DNA of 64,000 bases, taken from assembly GCF_014192645.1 (NCBI RefSeq), contig NZ_JACHYE010000002.1, positions 186,001 through 250,000 on the forward strand, in the 5' to 3' direction. Under the pieces are notes generated by a model that saw only the letters and a list, made by a program, of their open reading frames with translations, made no database searches and was not told the origin of the DNA. How positions within the stretch are numbered: position 1 is the first letter of the stretch; each line of letters begins with the position of its first letter. Below are positions 1-10,172 of this stretch, in pieces. The stretch comes from Herbaspirillum sp. Sphag64. GTDB lineage: Bacteria; Pseudomonadota; Gammaproteobacteria; Burkholderiales; Burkholderiaceae_D. The position numbers and the translations under genes are program-made.

Positions 1-9
1 ATCAAATAA

Positions 10-633
10 TCAGGGCGGGCATGGCAGCTCCCCCTGAGCACCACACAGACTCGCCTGATTGATCAAATCCAGATACTGCTTCAGGCGCTCGGGCCGGATG
101 CGCCAACCAGAGTCCTTCTGATCATCTTCGGTTGCCGGACGCCAGCCAAACTGCACCAAAAACAGATTTTTCCTTCCCTCGATGATGGCAGTGAGATTAC
201 CTTCGCCATACGGTGCCACATCACCATCACGGCTGCAGAAGCCACCACCTATCGCTGCATAGGCACCACTGATCTGGGTATCCTTGGACGTCATTGGCAC
301 GAAGCGCCCCGGACATTTGGTTTGTGCCACCTGCATCAACGTCGCCAGCGCCTGCGGTGCCATATGCTGACCTGAACTCGGATTAAATGCCCCACGCTGT
401 ACCGACATGTAACCCTCGCGCCACGCCTCTTTTTCTTCTGCGTTGGGCATGAACTCAACCACGTAATTACCGTCAGGATCACCATTGGTATGAGCCAGAC
501 GCCAACCCGATGGCGGATGAATCAATAGATTCTCGCCGTTTACCTGAGGCATTTTTTCAGCTCTGGTGGCGCACGCCGCAAGGAAAGCGGCAGCCAGCGA
601 TATGGTCAATACAATCTTGATTGTTTGCTTCAT
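10..633 (-). CDS. Putative outer-membrane or periplasmic lipoprotein of unknown function
   Basis: A 207-residue protein with an N-terminal hydrophobic segment ending in the lipobox LAAC (residues 18-21), so Cys21 is probably lipidated after export. The residue after Cys is Ala, which by the usual rule favours outer-membrane sorting. The mature part is soluble and has four further cysteines in the C-terminal half that could form disulfides. I do not recognise the family. It stands alone on the minus strand at the window edge, divergent from the esterase gene with about 130 bp between them. Confidence is high that this is a gene and low on its role. Confidence 0.75.
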   Translation of the reverse strand: MKQTIKIVLTISLAAAFLAACATRAEKMPQVNGENLLIHPPSGWRLAHTNGDPDGNYVVEFMPNAEEKEAWREGYMSVQRGAFNPSSGQHMAPQALATLMQVAQTKCPGRFVPMTSKDTQISGAYAAIGGGFCSRDGDVAPYGEGNLTAIIEGRKNLFLVQFGWRPATEDDQKDSGWRIRPERLKQYLDLINQASLCGAQGELPCPP

Positions 634-763
634 TACCTATCCTTGGAGAACATGGAGGGCAGCGTCACGACCAATATCGTCGTATCATGAACACCCTGAT
701 TCACTCCACTGCAAACCTCTATTGTGCATCAAGCCCTCGGTGCTGTGATGCGAAGAAAATATC

Positions 764-1456
764 ATGTCAACATCCTCCACTAACACCGCTCTGAATCCGC
801 TTGCCACGATCGAAATTGAAACAGCCCCCAATCCCACCGCAGCCGTCATCTGGCTGCATGGCCTGGGTGCCGACGGCAATGACTTTGTACCGATCGTGCG
901 CGAGCTTGATCTGACTGTCGCACCGGCTATTCGCTTTGTCTTCCCGACCGCGGATACGCGCCCCGTCACCGTCAATGGTGGCTATGTGATGCGCGCCTGG
1001 TACGATATTTTCGCACCGGATCTGGTGCGTCGGGAAGATGAACCGGGTCTGCGCACCTCGCAGGCACAGATCGAAGCGTTGATTGCAAAAGAACGTGCGC
1101 GCGGTATTGCTGCCAATCGCATCGTACTGGCTGGCTTTTCACAAGGTTGTGCGATGACATTGCAAACTGGTCTGCGCCACCCGGAAAAATTAGCAGGATT
1201 GATGTGCCTGTCTGGCTACTTGCCACTGGCATCCACCATCGCCGCCGAACGTGCTGCCGCCAACCAGCATACGCCCATCTTCATGGCGCACGGCAGGCAA
1301 GATCCGATTGTCGTGCTGGGACGCGGCGAACAGTCACGTGATGCCTTGCTGGCACTGGATTACCAGATCGAGTGGCATGAATATCAGATGCAACACTCTG
1401 TCTGCCAAGAAGAAGTCGACGATATCGGCCACTGGCTGCAACGTGTACTGGCCTGA
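764..1456 (+). CDS. Carboxylesterase / acyl-protein thioesterase-like alpha/beta hydrolase
   Basis: This 230-residue protein has the size and motifs of the phospholipase/carboxylesterase family (PF02230; EstB of Pseudomonas, acyl-protein thioesterase). The oxyanion-hole motif HGLGADGND lies at residues 32-40, and the nucleophile elbow GFSQG at 124-128 puts the catalytic serine at 126. Asp180 in HGRQD and His211 in QMQHSV complete the triad. It should hydrolyse short-chain esters in the cytoplasm, as there is no signal peptide. It is monocistronic and ends just before a strong hairpin terminator shared with the convergent maeB. The natural substrate cannot be deduced. Confidence 0.9.
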   Translation: MSTSSTNTALNPLATIEIETAPNPTAAVIWLHGLGADGNDFVPIVRELDLTVAPAIRFVFPTADTRPVTVNGGYVMRAWYDIFAPDLVRREDEPGLRTSQAQIEALIAKERARGIAANRIVLAGFSQGCAMTLQTGLRHPEKLAGLMCLSGYLPLASTIAAERAAANQHTPIFMAHGRQDPIVVLGRGEQSRDALLALDYQIEWHEYQMQHSVCQEEVDDIGHWLQRVLA

Positions 1457-1491
1457 TCAGCTTTAAATCAACTTTGACCCAGAAAAAATAA

Positions 1492-1525
1492 AAAACGGCG
1501 CATTTCTTTAGAAATGCGCCGTTTT
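1492..1525. terminator. Bidirectional rho-independent terminator (esterase / maeB)
   Basis: A perfect 15-bp inverted repeat (1492-1506 with 1511-1525) around the loop TTTA. It has A-runs on its left and T-runs on its right, so it can stop transcription of both convergent genes. Confidence 0.9.
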
Positions 1526-1552
1526 CATTGTTGCCCTGCCTTGATGGCCGAT

Positions 1553-3874
1553 TTAACGCACTGACATCGCATCCATCACACACAATGCCGTCATGTTGAC
1601 GATACGACGAACCGTAGCCGACGCGGTCAGGATATGAACCGGCTTGGCACAACCCAATAGGATCGGACCAATTGCCACACCGCTGCCGGAAGCAGTCTTC
1701 AACAGATTGTAGGCAATATTGGCGGCATCGATATTCGGCATCACCAGCAGATTGGCGTCACCCTTGAGTGGCGAATCGGGCATGAACTGCGCCAGCACCT
1801 TGGTATCGAGCGCTGTATCACCGTGCATTTCGCCATCCACTTCCAGTTCAGGCGCCTGCTCCTGAATCAATGCCAGCGCTGCGCGCATCTTGCGTGCCGA
1901 CTCACTGTTGCTGGAACCGAAGTTTGAATGCGACAGCAAGGCTGCACGGGGGTGCAAGCCAAAACGACGCATTTCTTCCGCCGCCAGGATCGTGATTTCA
2001 GCCAGCTCTTCCGCTGTCGGATTTTCATTGACGTGGGTATCGACCAGCACCAGTTGTCGATTCGGCAAAATCACGGCATTCATGGCGGCATAGACATTGA
2101 CGCCATCACGTTTGCCAAGCACCTGATCAATATAATGCAGATGCAATTGTGTTGTGCCGTAGGTGCCGCAGATCATGCCATCGGCATCGCCCTTGTGGAT
2201 CGCCATCGAGCCGATCAGCGTATGACGGCGACGCATTTCCAGCTTGGCATATTGCTCGGTTACACCGCGACGCTTGGACATTTGCAGGAATGTCTGCCAG
2301 TAGTCGCGATAGCGGCTGTCGAAGTTAGGATTGATGACTTCAAAATCAACCCCCGGACGCAGACGCAAACCAAATTTCTGGATGCGTTGCTCCAGTACTT
2401 CCGGACGGCCAACCAGAATTGGCTTGGCCAGACCTTCGTCGACCACCACCTGTACTGCGCGCAGTACACGCTCGTCTTCGCCTTCGGCATAAACGATACG
2501 TTTTCTGGCTTCCGGCGCCTTCTTGGCAACCTGGAAGATAGGACGCATGAAGGTACCGCTGTGATAGACAAACTGTTCCAGCTTTTCGGCATAGGCATCC
2601 ATGTCCTTGATCGGACGCGCCGCCACGCCCGAAGTCACCGCAGCCTGCGCAACAGCAGTTGCGATCTTGATCATCAGGCGTGGATCAAAAGGCTTGGGGA
2701 TAATGTATTCAGGACCGAACGACAGGTTGCTGATGCCGTACGTCGCTGCCACCACGTCGGATTGCTCGGCTTGCGCCAGTTCGGCAATCGCGTAGACCGC
2801 TGCGATTTCCATCTCACGAGTAATCGTGGTGGCACCACAGTCCAGCGCACCGCGGAAGATATACGGAAAGCACAGAACGTTGTTGACCTGATTCGGATAG
2901 TCCGAGCGACCAGTCGCAATGACCGCATCGTCACGCACCGCCATGACTTCTTCAGGCAGGATTTCAGGTGTTGGATTGGCCAGCGCAAGCACCAGCGGAC
3001 GCGCCGCCATTTGCTTGACCATGTCTTGCTTGAGCACGCCACCAGCGGAGACACCGAGGAAAATGTCAGCACCGGGAATCACATCAGCCAAGGTACGGGC
3101 TGTGGTTTCGCGGGCAAAACGCTCCTTGTCCGGATCCATCAACTCGGTACGGCCCTTGTAGACCACGCCTGCGAGGTCGGTGACGTAAATATTCTCAATC
3201 GGGAAGCCCAGATCGACGATCAGATCCAGACAAGCCAGTGCGGCCGCACCCGCGCCGGAGACCACCAGCTTGACTTCCTTCATGTCCTTGTTGACCACCT
3301 TGAGGCCATTGAGAATGGCTGCACCAACGATGATCGCTGTGCCGTGCTGATCATCATGGAAGACCGGAATCTTCATGCGGTCACGCAATTTGCGCTCGAT
3401 GTAGAAGCACTCAGGTGCCTTGATATCTTCCAGATTGACACCACCGAAGGTTGGTTCCAGGGAGGCGATGATGTCGCACAGTTTGTCAGGGTCGGTCTCG
3501 TTGATTTCGATGTCGAAGACATCGATGCCAGCAAATTTCTTGAACAACACGCCCTTGCCTTCCATCACCGGCTTGGAGGCCAGCGGGCCGATATTACCCA
3601 GGCCCAGCACCGCAGTACCGTTACTGATGACCGCCACCAGATTGCCACGTGCGGTATAGCGGAAGGCGTTCGCGGGATCGGCGACGATCTCTTCACAGGC
3701 CGCAGCGACGCCAGGAGAGTACGCCAAAGAGAGGTCTCGTTGATTGGTAAGGAGCTTGGTGGGTGTGACGCTGATCTTTCCCGGGGTCGGGAATTCATGA
3801 TATTCCAGCGCTGCCTGGCGAAGTTGCTGACGCAATTCTTCTTTCTTGCTTATCATCGAATCCATACTCTGCAT
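1553..3874 (-). CDS. maeB: NADP-dependent malic enzyme with C-terminal phosphotransacetylase-like domain
   Basis: This 773-residue protein has the long MaeB architecture (E. coli MaeB is 759 residues). The N-terminal ~430 residues are malic enzyme, with the FHDDQHGTA signature near residue 167 and a Rossmann segment ([10 protein letters not shown]). The C-terminal ~340 residues are a phosphate acetyl/butyryltransferase-like domain, which in this family is regulatory (acetyl-CoA sensing) rather than catalytic. It decarboxylates malate to pyruvate and makes NADPH. The start lies near the N-terminus of homologues; a Met three codons further in is also possible. It is monocistronic. A 652-codon open frame on the opposite strand is a codon-bias shadow. 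Confidence 0.95.
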   Translation of the reverse strand: MQSMDSMISKKEELRQQLRQAALEYHEFPTPGKISVTPTKLLTNQRDLSLAYSPGVAAACEEIVADPANAFRYTARGNLVAVISNGTAVLGLGNIGPLASKPVMEGKGVLFKKFAGIDVFDIEINETDPDKLCDIIASLEPTFGGVNLEDIKAPECFYIERKLRDRMKIPVFHDDQHGTAIIVGAAILNGLKVVNKDMKEVKLVVSGAGAAALACLDLIVDLGFPIENIYVTDLAGVVYKGRTELMDPDKERFARETTARTLADVIPGADIFLGVSAGGVLKQDMVKQMAARPLVLALANPTPEILPEEVMAVRDDAVIATGRSDYPNQVNNVLCFPYIFRGALDCGATTITREMEIAAVYAIAELAQAEQSDVVAATYGISNLSFGPEYIIPKPFDPRLMIKIATAVAQAAVTSGVAARPIKDMDAYAEKLEQFVYHSGTFMRPIFQVAKKAPEARKRIVYAEGEDERVLRAVQVVVDEGLAKPILVGRPEVLEQRIQKFGLRLRPGVDFEVINPNFDSRYRDYWQTFLQMSKRRGVTEQYAKLEMRRRHTLIGSMAIHKGDADGMICGTYGTTQLHLHYIDQVLGKRDGVNVYAAMNAVILPNRQLVLVDTHVNENPTAEELAEITILAAEEMRRFGLHPRAALLSHSNFGSSNSESARKMRAALALIQEQAPELEVDGEMHGDTALDTKVLAQFMPDSPLKGDANLLVMPNIDAANIAYNLLKTASGSGVAIGPILLGCAKPVHILTASATVRRIVNMTALCVMDAMSVR

Positions 3875-4101
3875 TCTCTTTTCTAGACGTGTCGAAGACC
3901 TATGATTCTAGCAGAGGTCCCCCCCTTCTCATAGGCCACTTGTGGTGCGGCGCACCATCCAAAAAGCCAGTGGCGGCGTGGTTTCCGCGACGAAGCCATG
4001 AGCTTTCCGGGGCATCAGGATTGCCTGAATGTGCACCACTGTCAATCGTGGAAAACCCGTGGAGAAAACGTGGAATCTGCCGAAAAGCATGACGTATTGG
4101 T

Positions 4102-4113
4102 TACAATCGCGCC
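4102..4113 (+). promoter_or_regulatory. Putative -10 element immediately upstream of thiL (leaderless start?)
   Basis: TACAAT at 4102-4107 sits 6 bp before the thiL ATG at 4114, and no Shine-Dalgarno sequence precedes that ATG. If this -10 is used, transcription starts at or within a base of the A of ATG, giving a leaderless message. The -35 position (about 4079-4084) is a poor match, so the promoter call is tentative. Confidence 0.4.
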
Positions 4114-5079
4114 ATGCTCTCCGAATTCGAACTCATCTCCCGTTATTTCACACGTCCGCTGCAACCCGGCAGCCGCACTGCGCTAGGGATTGGCGACGAT
4201 TGCGCATTGCTGACACCGGCGCCCGGCTGTCAGTTGGCAATCTCCAGCGACATGCTGGTGGAAGGTCGTCACTTCTTTGCCCAGGCAGATGCTTATGCGC
4301 TGGGCCACAAGTGCCTCGCGGTCAATCTGTCAGATCTGGCAGCAATGGGGGCACAACCGATTGCTTTTACCCTGGCCCTGGCACTACCAGCAGCTGAAGA
4401 AGCATGGCTGGAGCCGTTTTCCAACGGTCTGTTAGCACTGGCAGAGGAGCACGGCTGCGAGTTAATAGGCGGCGACACCACGAAGGGGCCGTTGACCATC
4501 AGCATCACGGTATTCGGCGAAATCCCGCTTACCCAGGCATTGCGACGCGATGCGGCAAAAACAGGCGACGATATCTGGGTCTCCGGCTCGCTCGGTGATG
4601 CACGTCTGGCACTTGCAGCCTACCGGCATGAACTGCATCTGGATCCTGAGTCACTTCATACGGCAGCACAACGCATGCACCAACCTACACCTCGGGTCGC
4701 ACTGGGCATGGGATTACGTGGCATTGCCCACGCCGCGATTGATATTTCTGATGGCTTGTCCGGCGATCTGGGGCATATTTTGCAGCGCTCCCGAGTCGGT
4801 GCCTGCATTGATCTGGACGCCTTGCCGGCTGGGACCGTCTTGCAACAGCAGCCGCAAGGTCTGCGGCATGACTTCATGCTCAATGGCGGCGACGATTACG
4901 AGCTTTGCTTCACCGCTTCCTCAGCTCGTCGTGAGCAGGTGTTATTGGCAGCAGCACAAGCCGGCGCAGAAGTAACCCGGGTCGGTGTCATTGAGGCAAC
5001 ACCCGGCCTAAGACTGGTCGACGGCAACGGCGATCCGGTAGCACTCAACCTTCATTCCTTTGACCATTTCAGCGCATGA
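4114..5079 (+). CDS. thiL: Thiamine-monophosphate kinase
   Basis: This 321-residue protein phosphorylates thiamine monophosphate to thiamine diphosphate with ATP, the last step of cofactor synthesis. It is an AIR-synthase/PurM-fold protein. The N-terminal GIGDDCA motif (about residues 25-31), the GGDTTKG segment, DISDGLSGDLG and the C-terminal GGDDYELCF are the metal/ATP and substrate signatures of ThiL. It overlaps pgpA by four bases (ATGA), so the two are translationally coupled; a thiL-pgpA-cinA order is common in proteobacteria. No ribosome-binding site is visible before the start, and a -10-like element lies right upstream. Confidence 0.95.
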   Translation: MLSEFELISRYFTRPLQPGSRTALGIGDDCALLTPAPGCQLAISSDMLVEGRHFFAQADAYALGHKCLAVNLSDLAAMGAQPIAFTLALALPAAEEAWLEPFSNGLLALAEEHGCELIGGDTTKGPLTISITVFGEIPLTQALRRDAAKTGDDIWVSGSLGDARLALAAYRHELHLDPESLHTAAQRMHQPTPRVALGMGLRGIAHAAIDISDGLSGDLGHILQRSRVGACIDLDALPAGTVLQQQPQGLRHDFMLNGGDDYELCFTASSARREQVLLAAAQAGAEVTRVGVIEATPGLRLVDGNGDPVALNLHSFDHFSA

Positions 5080-5624
5080 GCACGACCTTGAATCAACATC
5101 CAGACAACAATCCGGGCAGCAAATCGGGCACAAAAATCCGGGCAACGTCTCATTTCATGCGCCAACACCCTGCGCATATCCTGGCACAGGGCTTTGGCAG
5201 CGGGCTATCACCCATCATGCCCGGTACCTGCGGTACGCTGTTTGCCTGGGTGGCCTATGTCGTCCTGAATTTCCGTTGGCCTGCTCTCTTCACGCCACTC
5301 ACCTGGGGCCTGATCATTGTTATTGGTTTTGTCATCGGCATCTGGGCGTGTCACATCACAGGTCGTAACCTTGGCGCGCCCGACCATGGCAGCATGGTAT
5401 GGGATGAAATTATCGCCTTCTGGCTGGTGCTGTTGATGGTTTCGCCTGCCGATTTGAAAACACAATGCTGGGCCTTTATCGGTTTCCGCTTTTTCGATAT
5501 GGTCAAACCACCACCGATTGCTTATTTTGACCGTCATTTCAAAGGTGGATTCGGCGTCATGTGGGATGATATTGTTGCCGCTTTCTATACCCTGCTGGCA
5601 TTTGCCATCTGGCGTACTATCTAA
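5076..5624 (+). CDS. pgpA: Phosphatidylglycerophosphatase A
   Basis: A 182-residue membrane protein with about four hydrophobic segments. It dephosphorylates phosphatidylglycerol phosphate to phosphatidylglycerol in the inner membrane. The PgpA signatures PGTCGTL (about residues 48-54) and WDEIIAFW (about residue 109) are present; the conserved acidic residues there coordinate Mg2+. A hydrophilic N-terminal extension of about 25 residues precedes the core and is probably dispensable. The start overlaps the thiL stop by four bases, pointing to one operon with thiL and probably cinA. Confidence 0.93.
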   Translation: MSTTLNQHPDNNPGSKSGTKIRATSHFMRQHPAHILAQGFGSGLSPIMPGTCGTLFAWVAYVVLNFRWPALFTPLTWGLIIVIGFVIGIWACHITGRNLGAPDHGSMVWDEIIAFWLVLLMVSPADLKTQCWAFIGFRFFDMVKPPPIAYFDRHFKGGFGVMWDDIVAAFYTLLAFAIWRTI

Positions 5625-5722
5625 AGCGCTGCCAACCAGAGTATCCTTATCATGTGCACGCCTGGATTCAGTCCCGGCGCTCTGGCACACGTTGACCACC
5701 CAACCAGAAGGATGACATCAAC

Positions 5723-6202
5723 ATGGACACCACCACAGAAGTGGCTGCGCGCGTCGGCCAGGTACTCAAAACCAGAAACCTGCTACTGGCGACGGCCGAG
5801 TCGTGTACCGGCGGCGGCATCGCTCAGGCCATCACCGAAATCGCCGGTTCGTCAGAATGGTTCGACTGCGGCTTTGTAACCTATTCCAATGCGTCCAAAA
5901 ATGAATTGCTCGATATTCCTGAAGCACTGATCGCCCAGCATGGGGCAGTCAGTGAGGAAATCGCGGGCGCCATGGCCGAAGCCGCAGTAGCCAACAGTAA
6001 TTCCTCGGTCGCTGTGTCTACCACCGGAATCGCCGGGCCGGGCGGCGCTGTACCAGGCAAGCCTGTCGGCACCGTGTGCTTTGGCTGGCGCGTGGGCGAT
6101 CAGACTTTCACCGAGCGCAAGGTATTCAGCGGTGATCGTCACAGTGTGCGCGAACAGTCGGTGATTCACTCCCTGCTAGGCTTGATCAGATTACTGAGTT
6201 GA
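5723..6202 (+). CDS. pncC: CinA C-terminal-type nicotinamide-nucleotide amidase
   Basis: A 159-residue stand-alone CinA C-terminal domain. The family (PncC/YgaD) deamidates nicotinamide mononucleotide to nicotinate mononucleotide in the pyridine-nucleotide salvage cycle. Signatures are TAESCTGGGIAQ near residue 22 and STTGIAGPGGA near residue 100. The N-terminal COG1058 domain of full-length CinA is absent, as is usual in proteobacteria. An AAGGA ribosome-binding site lies about 10 bases before the ATG. It follows pgpA by about 100 bp and ends at a strong terminator. Confidence 0.9.
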   Translation: MDTTTEVAARVGQVLKTRNLLLATAESCTGGGIAQAITEIAGSSEWFDCGFVTYSNASKNELLDIPEALIAQHGAVSEEIAGAMAEAAVANSNSSVAVSTTGIAGPGGAVPGKPVGTVCFGWRVGDQTFTERKVFSGDRHSVREQSVIHSLLGLIRLLS

Positions 6203-6220
6203 GCGGTCTTCGCTACAGCA

Positions 6221-6257
6221 AAAAAACGCCGTGCTCTGCAGAGACACGGCGTTTTTT
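6221..6257. terminator. Bidirectional terminator (cinA-type gene / pyrF)
   Basis: A 13-bp perfect stem (6221-6233 with 6245-6257) carries A-run and T-run flanks between two convergent genes. The loop CTCTGCAGAGA is itself nearly palindromic and extends the hairpin. Confidence 0.9.
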
Positions 6258-6301
6258 ATTGGGTCGGGTTAGCGGCTATGGCGCATGATGGAGCAGGAAT
6301 T

Positions 6302-7120
6302 TCAGCGATGGAGATTGATTGCAGCACGTGTCTCTGCGGCTACCCGTCGCGCCGCAGCAGCATAATCTTCCCCAGCTTCGGGCTTGGCGTACAGGATCGC
6401 ACGCGAAGAATTGATCATCATCCCCAAGGCGTCAGCGGTCTTGCCAGCTTTCACGGTTGCCGCCACATCGCCACCTTGAGCGCCGACACCCGGTACCAGC
6501 AAGGGCATGTCGCCAATAATGCGACGTACTTGTGCCAGTTCATCAGGGAAGGTCGCACCGACCACCAGACCACATTGACCGTTGGTATTCCACTTTTCTG
6601 CGACCAGACGCGCAACGTGCTGGTACAGCGGCACGCCGTCCACCTGCAGGAATTGCAGATCAGAACCACCAGCGTTAGAAGTACGGCACAGCACGATGGC
6701 GCCACGATCCTTCCATTCCAGATAAGGCGCGACCGAATCAAACCCCATATAAGGGCTGACGGTGACAGCATCGGCGCCATAGCGCTCAAATGCTTCGCGC
6801 GCATATTGCTCAGCGGTGGCACCGATGTCACCTCGCTTGGCATCAAGCACGATCGGAATTTGGGGGTAACGGGTCTTGATGTAACGGCAAATCTCTTCGA
6901 GCTGGTCTTCTGCGCGCAAGGCCGCGAAATAAGCGATCTGTGGCTTGAAGGAACAAGCCATGTCAGCGGTTGCATCAATGATACCTTGACAGAAGGCAAG
7001 GATGGCATCCGGCCGGTTTTTCCAGTCCGCAGGGAATTTGCTGATATCCGGATCCAGACCCACACACAGCAGCGAGTCATTGGCCCTCCAGGCCGCGGAT
7101 AACTTGTCGATAAATGTCAC
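6302..7120 (-). CDS. pyrF: Orotidine 5'-phosphate decarboxylase (long form)
   Basis: This 272-residue protein decarboxylates OMP to UMP, the last step of de novo pyrimidine synthesis. The catalytic signature [11 protein letters not shown] is present near residue 94, and the N-terminal CVGLDPD is the substrate-phosphate strand. The length matches the type 2 OMP decarboxylases of mycobacteria and many betaproteobacteria, not the ~230-residue enterobacterial form. It is probably transcribed alone, with dacB on the same strand 50 bp upstream. Confidence 0.95.
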   Translation of the reverse strand: MTFIDKLSAAWRANDSLLCVGLDPDISKFPADWKNRPDAILAFCQGIIDATADMACSFKPQIAYFAALRAEDQLEEICRYIKTRYPQIPIVLDAKRGDIGATAEQYAREAFERYGADAVTVSPYMGFDSVAPYLEWKDRGAIVLCRTSNAGGSDLQFLQVDGVPLYQHVARLVAEKWNTNGQCGLVVGATFPDELAQVRRIIGDMPLLVPGVGAQGGDVAATVKAGKTADALGMMINSSRAILYAKPEAGEDYAAAARRVAAETRAAINLHR

Positions 7121-7170
7121 GGTAAGCTTTCAATTGCAAAGGTGCGATATTGTAACGCGGCCGCGCCCGG

Positions 7171-8613
7171 CTATCCGTTCTGAAATACCCATTGCAGCAA
7201 GGCATCCTGCGCTGGCTGTCCGGCAGCAGCGTTAGGGTGATTGATCAGGCACACCACCACATACATCTTGCCTGAGGCTGCCTGCACGTAACCAGCCACG
7301 GAGCGTACCTCGTTGAGCGAACCTGTCTTGATGTGCGCCTGCCCCGCCACGGCATCGCTGCGCAGGCGCTTGCGCATGGTGCCGTCATAGCCGACCAGCG
7401 GTAGCGAGGCGATGAATTCCGGCATCACCGCAGAGTGATAAGCCGTCAACAATAATTGCCCGAGTATCGCCGGCGTAATACGCTCGGTGCGAGACAGGCC
7501 TGCGCCGTTATCGATGATCACGGCATTGCTGGCAATACCTTTGCTGGAGAGCCAGGCAGAGATCGTCTGTGCACCGCGCGCGACATTGCCGGGACCTTCT
7601 GCAGCCTGGGCTGCCATAGTCAACAGCAATTGACGCGCCATGACATTGTTGCTGTATTTATTGATGTCGCGAATCACTTCAGGCACCGTCGGCGATTGCC
7701 ACTCTGCCAACAAATGCGCTGCCGGTGCCACCGTTGCAGCGACTACCTGCCCGGAAAATGTCCCCCCAAGCTCGGCCCACATCTGACGAAATACGGCACC
7801 AAAATACTGGTTGGCGCTCATGCGATAAGGATTGATATACCAGACCTGCTCACCGCAAGCAGCCGGATAACTGCCAGCGAACGAGGTACTCACATCGCCA
7901 ACATCCGCCTTGAGCCGGGTCCTCCAGTCACCACAGGCGACGTCAGCAGACAGCTTTGGTGGATTGACGACATAGCCAGCCAGTGGTGGCTCAACGCTGA
8001 CAACAACCTGTTTGCCACTCTCGTCAGGCAGAAAATGCAGCGCAATCGTCTTGTAATTGAGCAACAAGGCGTCTGGGCCAACGTTATAAGGTTTCTGTGG
8101 ATCGTCATCAAACTGAGCAGGATCGACTTCCTGTTCTGCGAAGATGCTGCGATCAAGCACCAGATTGCCGCGAATATCGCGCACGCCCTTAGCCCGTATC
8201 TGCCGCAAAAACATCCAGAAATTCTCCATCACCAGCTTCGGGTCACCACTTCCCTTGATACTCAGATCGCCTGACAACACACCATTCTGGAGCGCGCCAT
8301 CAATGAATGCCTGGGTTTTCCAGCTATAGGTTGGCCCCAGTAATTCCAGCGCAGCATCGGTCGTCACCAGCTTCATTACCGAGGCAGGACTGAAGGCGGT
8401 TGCCGCACTGGCAGCCAGCACAGGCTGAGCGGTGTCCACCTGCTGTACAAACACGCCCACGCTCCGTACCGGGATTTTGGCCTGACGCAGGGCGTTGACC
8501 ATGCTTGCAGGCAACTCCTGCGCACTGACTGGCAAATTGACAGCGCCGAGCGTAGTTCCGACCACGACCAGGGTGGCAAACAAACGACTCATCTTGACTA
8601 TTGGCATCCGCAT
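7171..8613 (-). CDS. dacB: D-alanyl-D-alanine carboxypeptidase/endopeptidase (PBP4 family)
   Basis: A 480-residue periplasmic penicillin-binding protein of the S13 peptidase family, which trims and cleaves peptidoglycan cross-links. It has an N-terminal signal peptide (cleavage near VSAQ, about residue 31) and the three active-site boxes in order: SxxK in FSPASVMKL, SxN in KYSNNVM, and KTG in HIKTGSLNE. The ~100-residue insertion typical of PBP4 lies between the first two. The start is uncertain: Met1, Met3 and Met8 (8592) are all possible and none has a clear ribosome-binding site; Met8 gives the most typical signal peptide. Confidence 0.93.
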   Translation of the reverse strand: MRMPIVKMSRLFATLVVVGTTLGAVNLPVSAQELPASMVNALRQAKIPVRSVGVFVQQVDTAQPVLAASAATAFSPASVMKLVTTDAALELLGPTYSWKTQAFIDGALQNGVLSGDLSIKGSGDPKLVMENFWMFLRQIRAKGVRDIRGNLVLDRSIFAEQEVDPAQFDDDPQKPYNVGPDALLLNYKTIALHFLPDESGKQVVVSVEPPLAGYVVNPPKLSADVACGDWRTRLKADVGDVSTSFAGSYPAACGEQVWYINPYRMSANQYFGAVFRQMWAELGGTFSGQVVAATVAPAAHLLAEWQSPTVPEVIRDINKYSNNVMARQLLLTMAAQAAEGPGNVARGAQTISAWLSSKGIASNAVIIDNGAGLSRTERITPAILGQLLLTAYHSAVMPEFIASLPLVGYDGTMRKRLRSDAVAGQAHIKTGSLNEVRSVAGYVQAASGKMYVVVCLINHPNAAAGQPAQDALLQWVFQNG

Positions 8614-8809
8614 GACCGAACCGAAAAATAAGATGCAGCATTATAGGCGCTTCACTCAGGGATTTTGTCCTTGACCGTTTTCCGACATTGCAGCTCGGCA
8701 TTCTGGCATCAAGGCAATAGATGTTGTAGTCTAGAAAAGTGGAGTTTCAGATTACCACCTGGCAATTGCGCCCCGACCCGGCTCAGGCGTCACCTCCAAG
8801 CAAAACACT

Positions 8810-9997
8810 ATGCCCACTCGCCAACCTCACTCGCAGAACCACAGCAACAGGATACGGCTGCAATCGCTGCTGTCCCTGCTGTCTCTGGCGCATTTCAGAC
8901 AAGCGCTCGGCGATGCCAGCGCACCAGATGAGCTGATCGGCAAGGGCGTTCGTTTTGCGGCGCGAATTTACCGCTTGCGCATGATTGGCCTGTCAATTGG
9001 TTTTTTTTGCGTGGCCGCAGCATTCGTGCAGAATCCTGTTCCCTGGCCCTTATGGGTGCTGCTATTTTTTCACGGCTACCTCTGGCCTCATCTGGCCTAT
9101 CATCTGGCACTCAGAAACATCGTCCCCTACCGTGCCGAGCGCCGCAACCTAGTCGCCGATACCATCTTCGGCGGCTTCTGGGTCATTGCCATGCAGGGCA
9201 ATCTGGTTCCCAGCACCCTGATTCTGGCCATGCTGTCGATGGACAACATTGCCGCAGGCGGACTCAAGCTATTCCTGCGCGGTCTGATTGGCAGCGTTGT
9301 GGGTGCCTTACTCGGTCTGCTGCTGCTCGACTTCCACTTTCAACCGCTGTCCGACCTGTACACCATCGTTGCCTGCATGCCGATGCTGGCGCTCTATCCA
9401 CTGGCATTGGGCAAATCCACCTATGACATGTCCAAAAAACTGGCCGAACGCTCCCGCGCATTCGAGACCGTCAGTCAGCGCGATGGCCTCACCGGCTTGC
9501 TCAACCGACGTTATTGGGAAACCCTGCTGATTGAAGAGTTCGAAGCCAGCCATCACCAACAGCGCAACTCCTGTCTGTTACTGCTTGACCTTGATCATTT
9601 CAAAAGCATCAATGACAACTACGGACATCTGGTTGGTGACGCGGTATTGAAAAATTTCTCTTCACTGCTGCAGCAACATCTGCGTGCAGAAGATCTGATT
9701 GGCCGCTATGGCGGCGAAGAATTTGTCGCCATTCTGCGTAATGTCGATCTCAGTGAAGCAATCGCCATCACGGAGCGTCTGCTGCATCAGGTCCGCTTGT
9801 GCCGCGGGCAGGAAAACAGTCTATGGGGTTGCACCATCAGCGCTGGGCTGGTGCCTTTCCAGCCTGATTTGGAAGCGCATTATTCATGGCTGCAACGGGC
9901 AGACAATGCCATGTATCAAGCCAAGGGACGCGGTCGCGACTGTCTGGTCGTGGATGGCGGCAAAGAAACGGGCGCGCGCATCGGCTGCCAGCAATAA
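8810..9997 (+). CDS. Membrane diguanylate cyclase, MASE2-GGDEF
   Basis: A 395-residue protein with an N-terminal membrane region of about four to five hydrophobic segments (residues ~60-200) of the MASE2 sensor type, followed by a GGDEF domain (~residues 225-385). The active-site motif is GGEEF in RYGGEEFVAIL, an accepted catalytic variant, so it should make cyclic di-GMP from two GTP. An inhibitory RxxD I-site is not evident at the usual place just upstream of GGEEF. The N-terminus before the membrane part is about 55 hydrophilic residues, so an internal start is possible. The controlled output is unknown. Confidence 0.9.
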   Translation: MPTRQPHSQNHSNRIRLQSLLSLLSLAHFRQALGDASAPDELIGKGVRFAARIYRLRMIGLSIGFFCVAAAFVQNPVPWPLWVLLFFHGYLWPHLAYHLALRNIVPYRAERRNLVADTIFGGFWVIAMQGNLVPSTLILAMLSMDNIAAGGLKLFLRGLIGSVVGALLGLLLLDFHFQPLSDLYTIVACMPMLALYPLALGKSTYDMSKKLAERSRAFETVSQRDGLTGLLNRRYWETLLIEEFEASHHQQRNSCLLLLDLDHFKSINDNYGHLVGDAVLKNFSSLLQQHLRAEDLIGRYGGEEFVAILRNVDLSEAIAITERLLHQVRLCRGQENSLWGCTISAGLVPFQPDLEAHYSWLQRADNAMYQAKGRGRDCLVVDGGKETGARIGCQQ

Positions 9998-10152
9998 AGA
10001 AGGCCAAGCCCGGCATGGAGGATGCCTTGGCTCAGCCCTGTAAATGGAAAGGTGGAACGCCCGACGAGACGCTGAAACCGTATCACGCCCACTGACCGCA
10101 GGAAGATCATCCGGCTTCCTCCGGCGCTCCAACCGACGCCGCAGCTGCGGCG

Positions 10153-10172
10153 AACGAGCAAAGAAGCTCGTT
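10153..10172 (+). terminator. Probable terminator after the diguanylate cyclase gene
   Basis: The 7-bp stem AACGAGC / GCTCGTT with loop AAAGAA is followed by TTAAATT. A GC-rich palindrome (CGCCGCAGCTGCGGCG) directly precedes it. The T-tail is modest. Confidence 0.5.

Noticed and set aside
1928..3886. 652-codon open frame antisense to maeB
   Set aside because: It mirrors the maeB codons exactly over the gene, is His/Gln/Arg-rich without domain motifs and has no ribosome-binding site; maeB itself is certain.
10135..10152. GC-rich palindrome CGCCGCAGCTGCGGCG
   Set aside because: Most likely part of the terminator region behind the diguanylate cyclase gene, not an operator.
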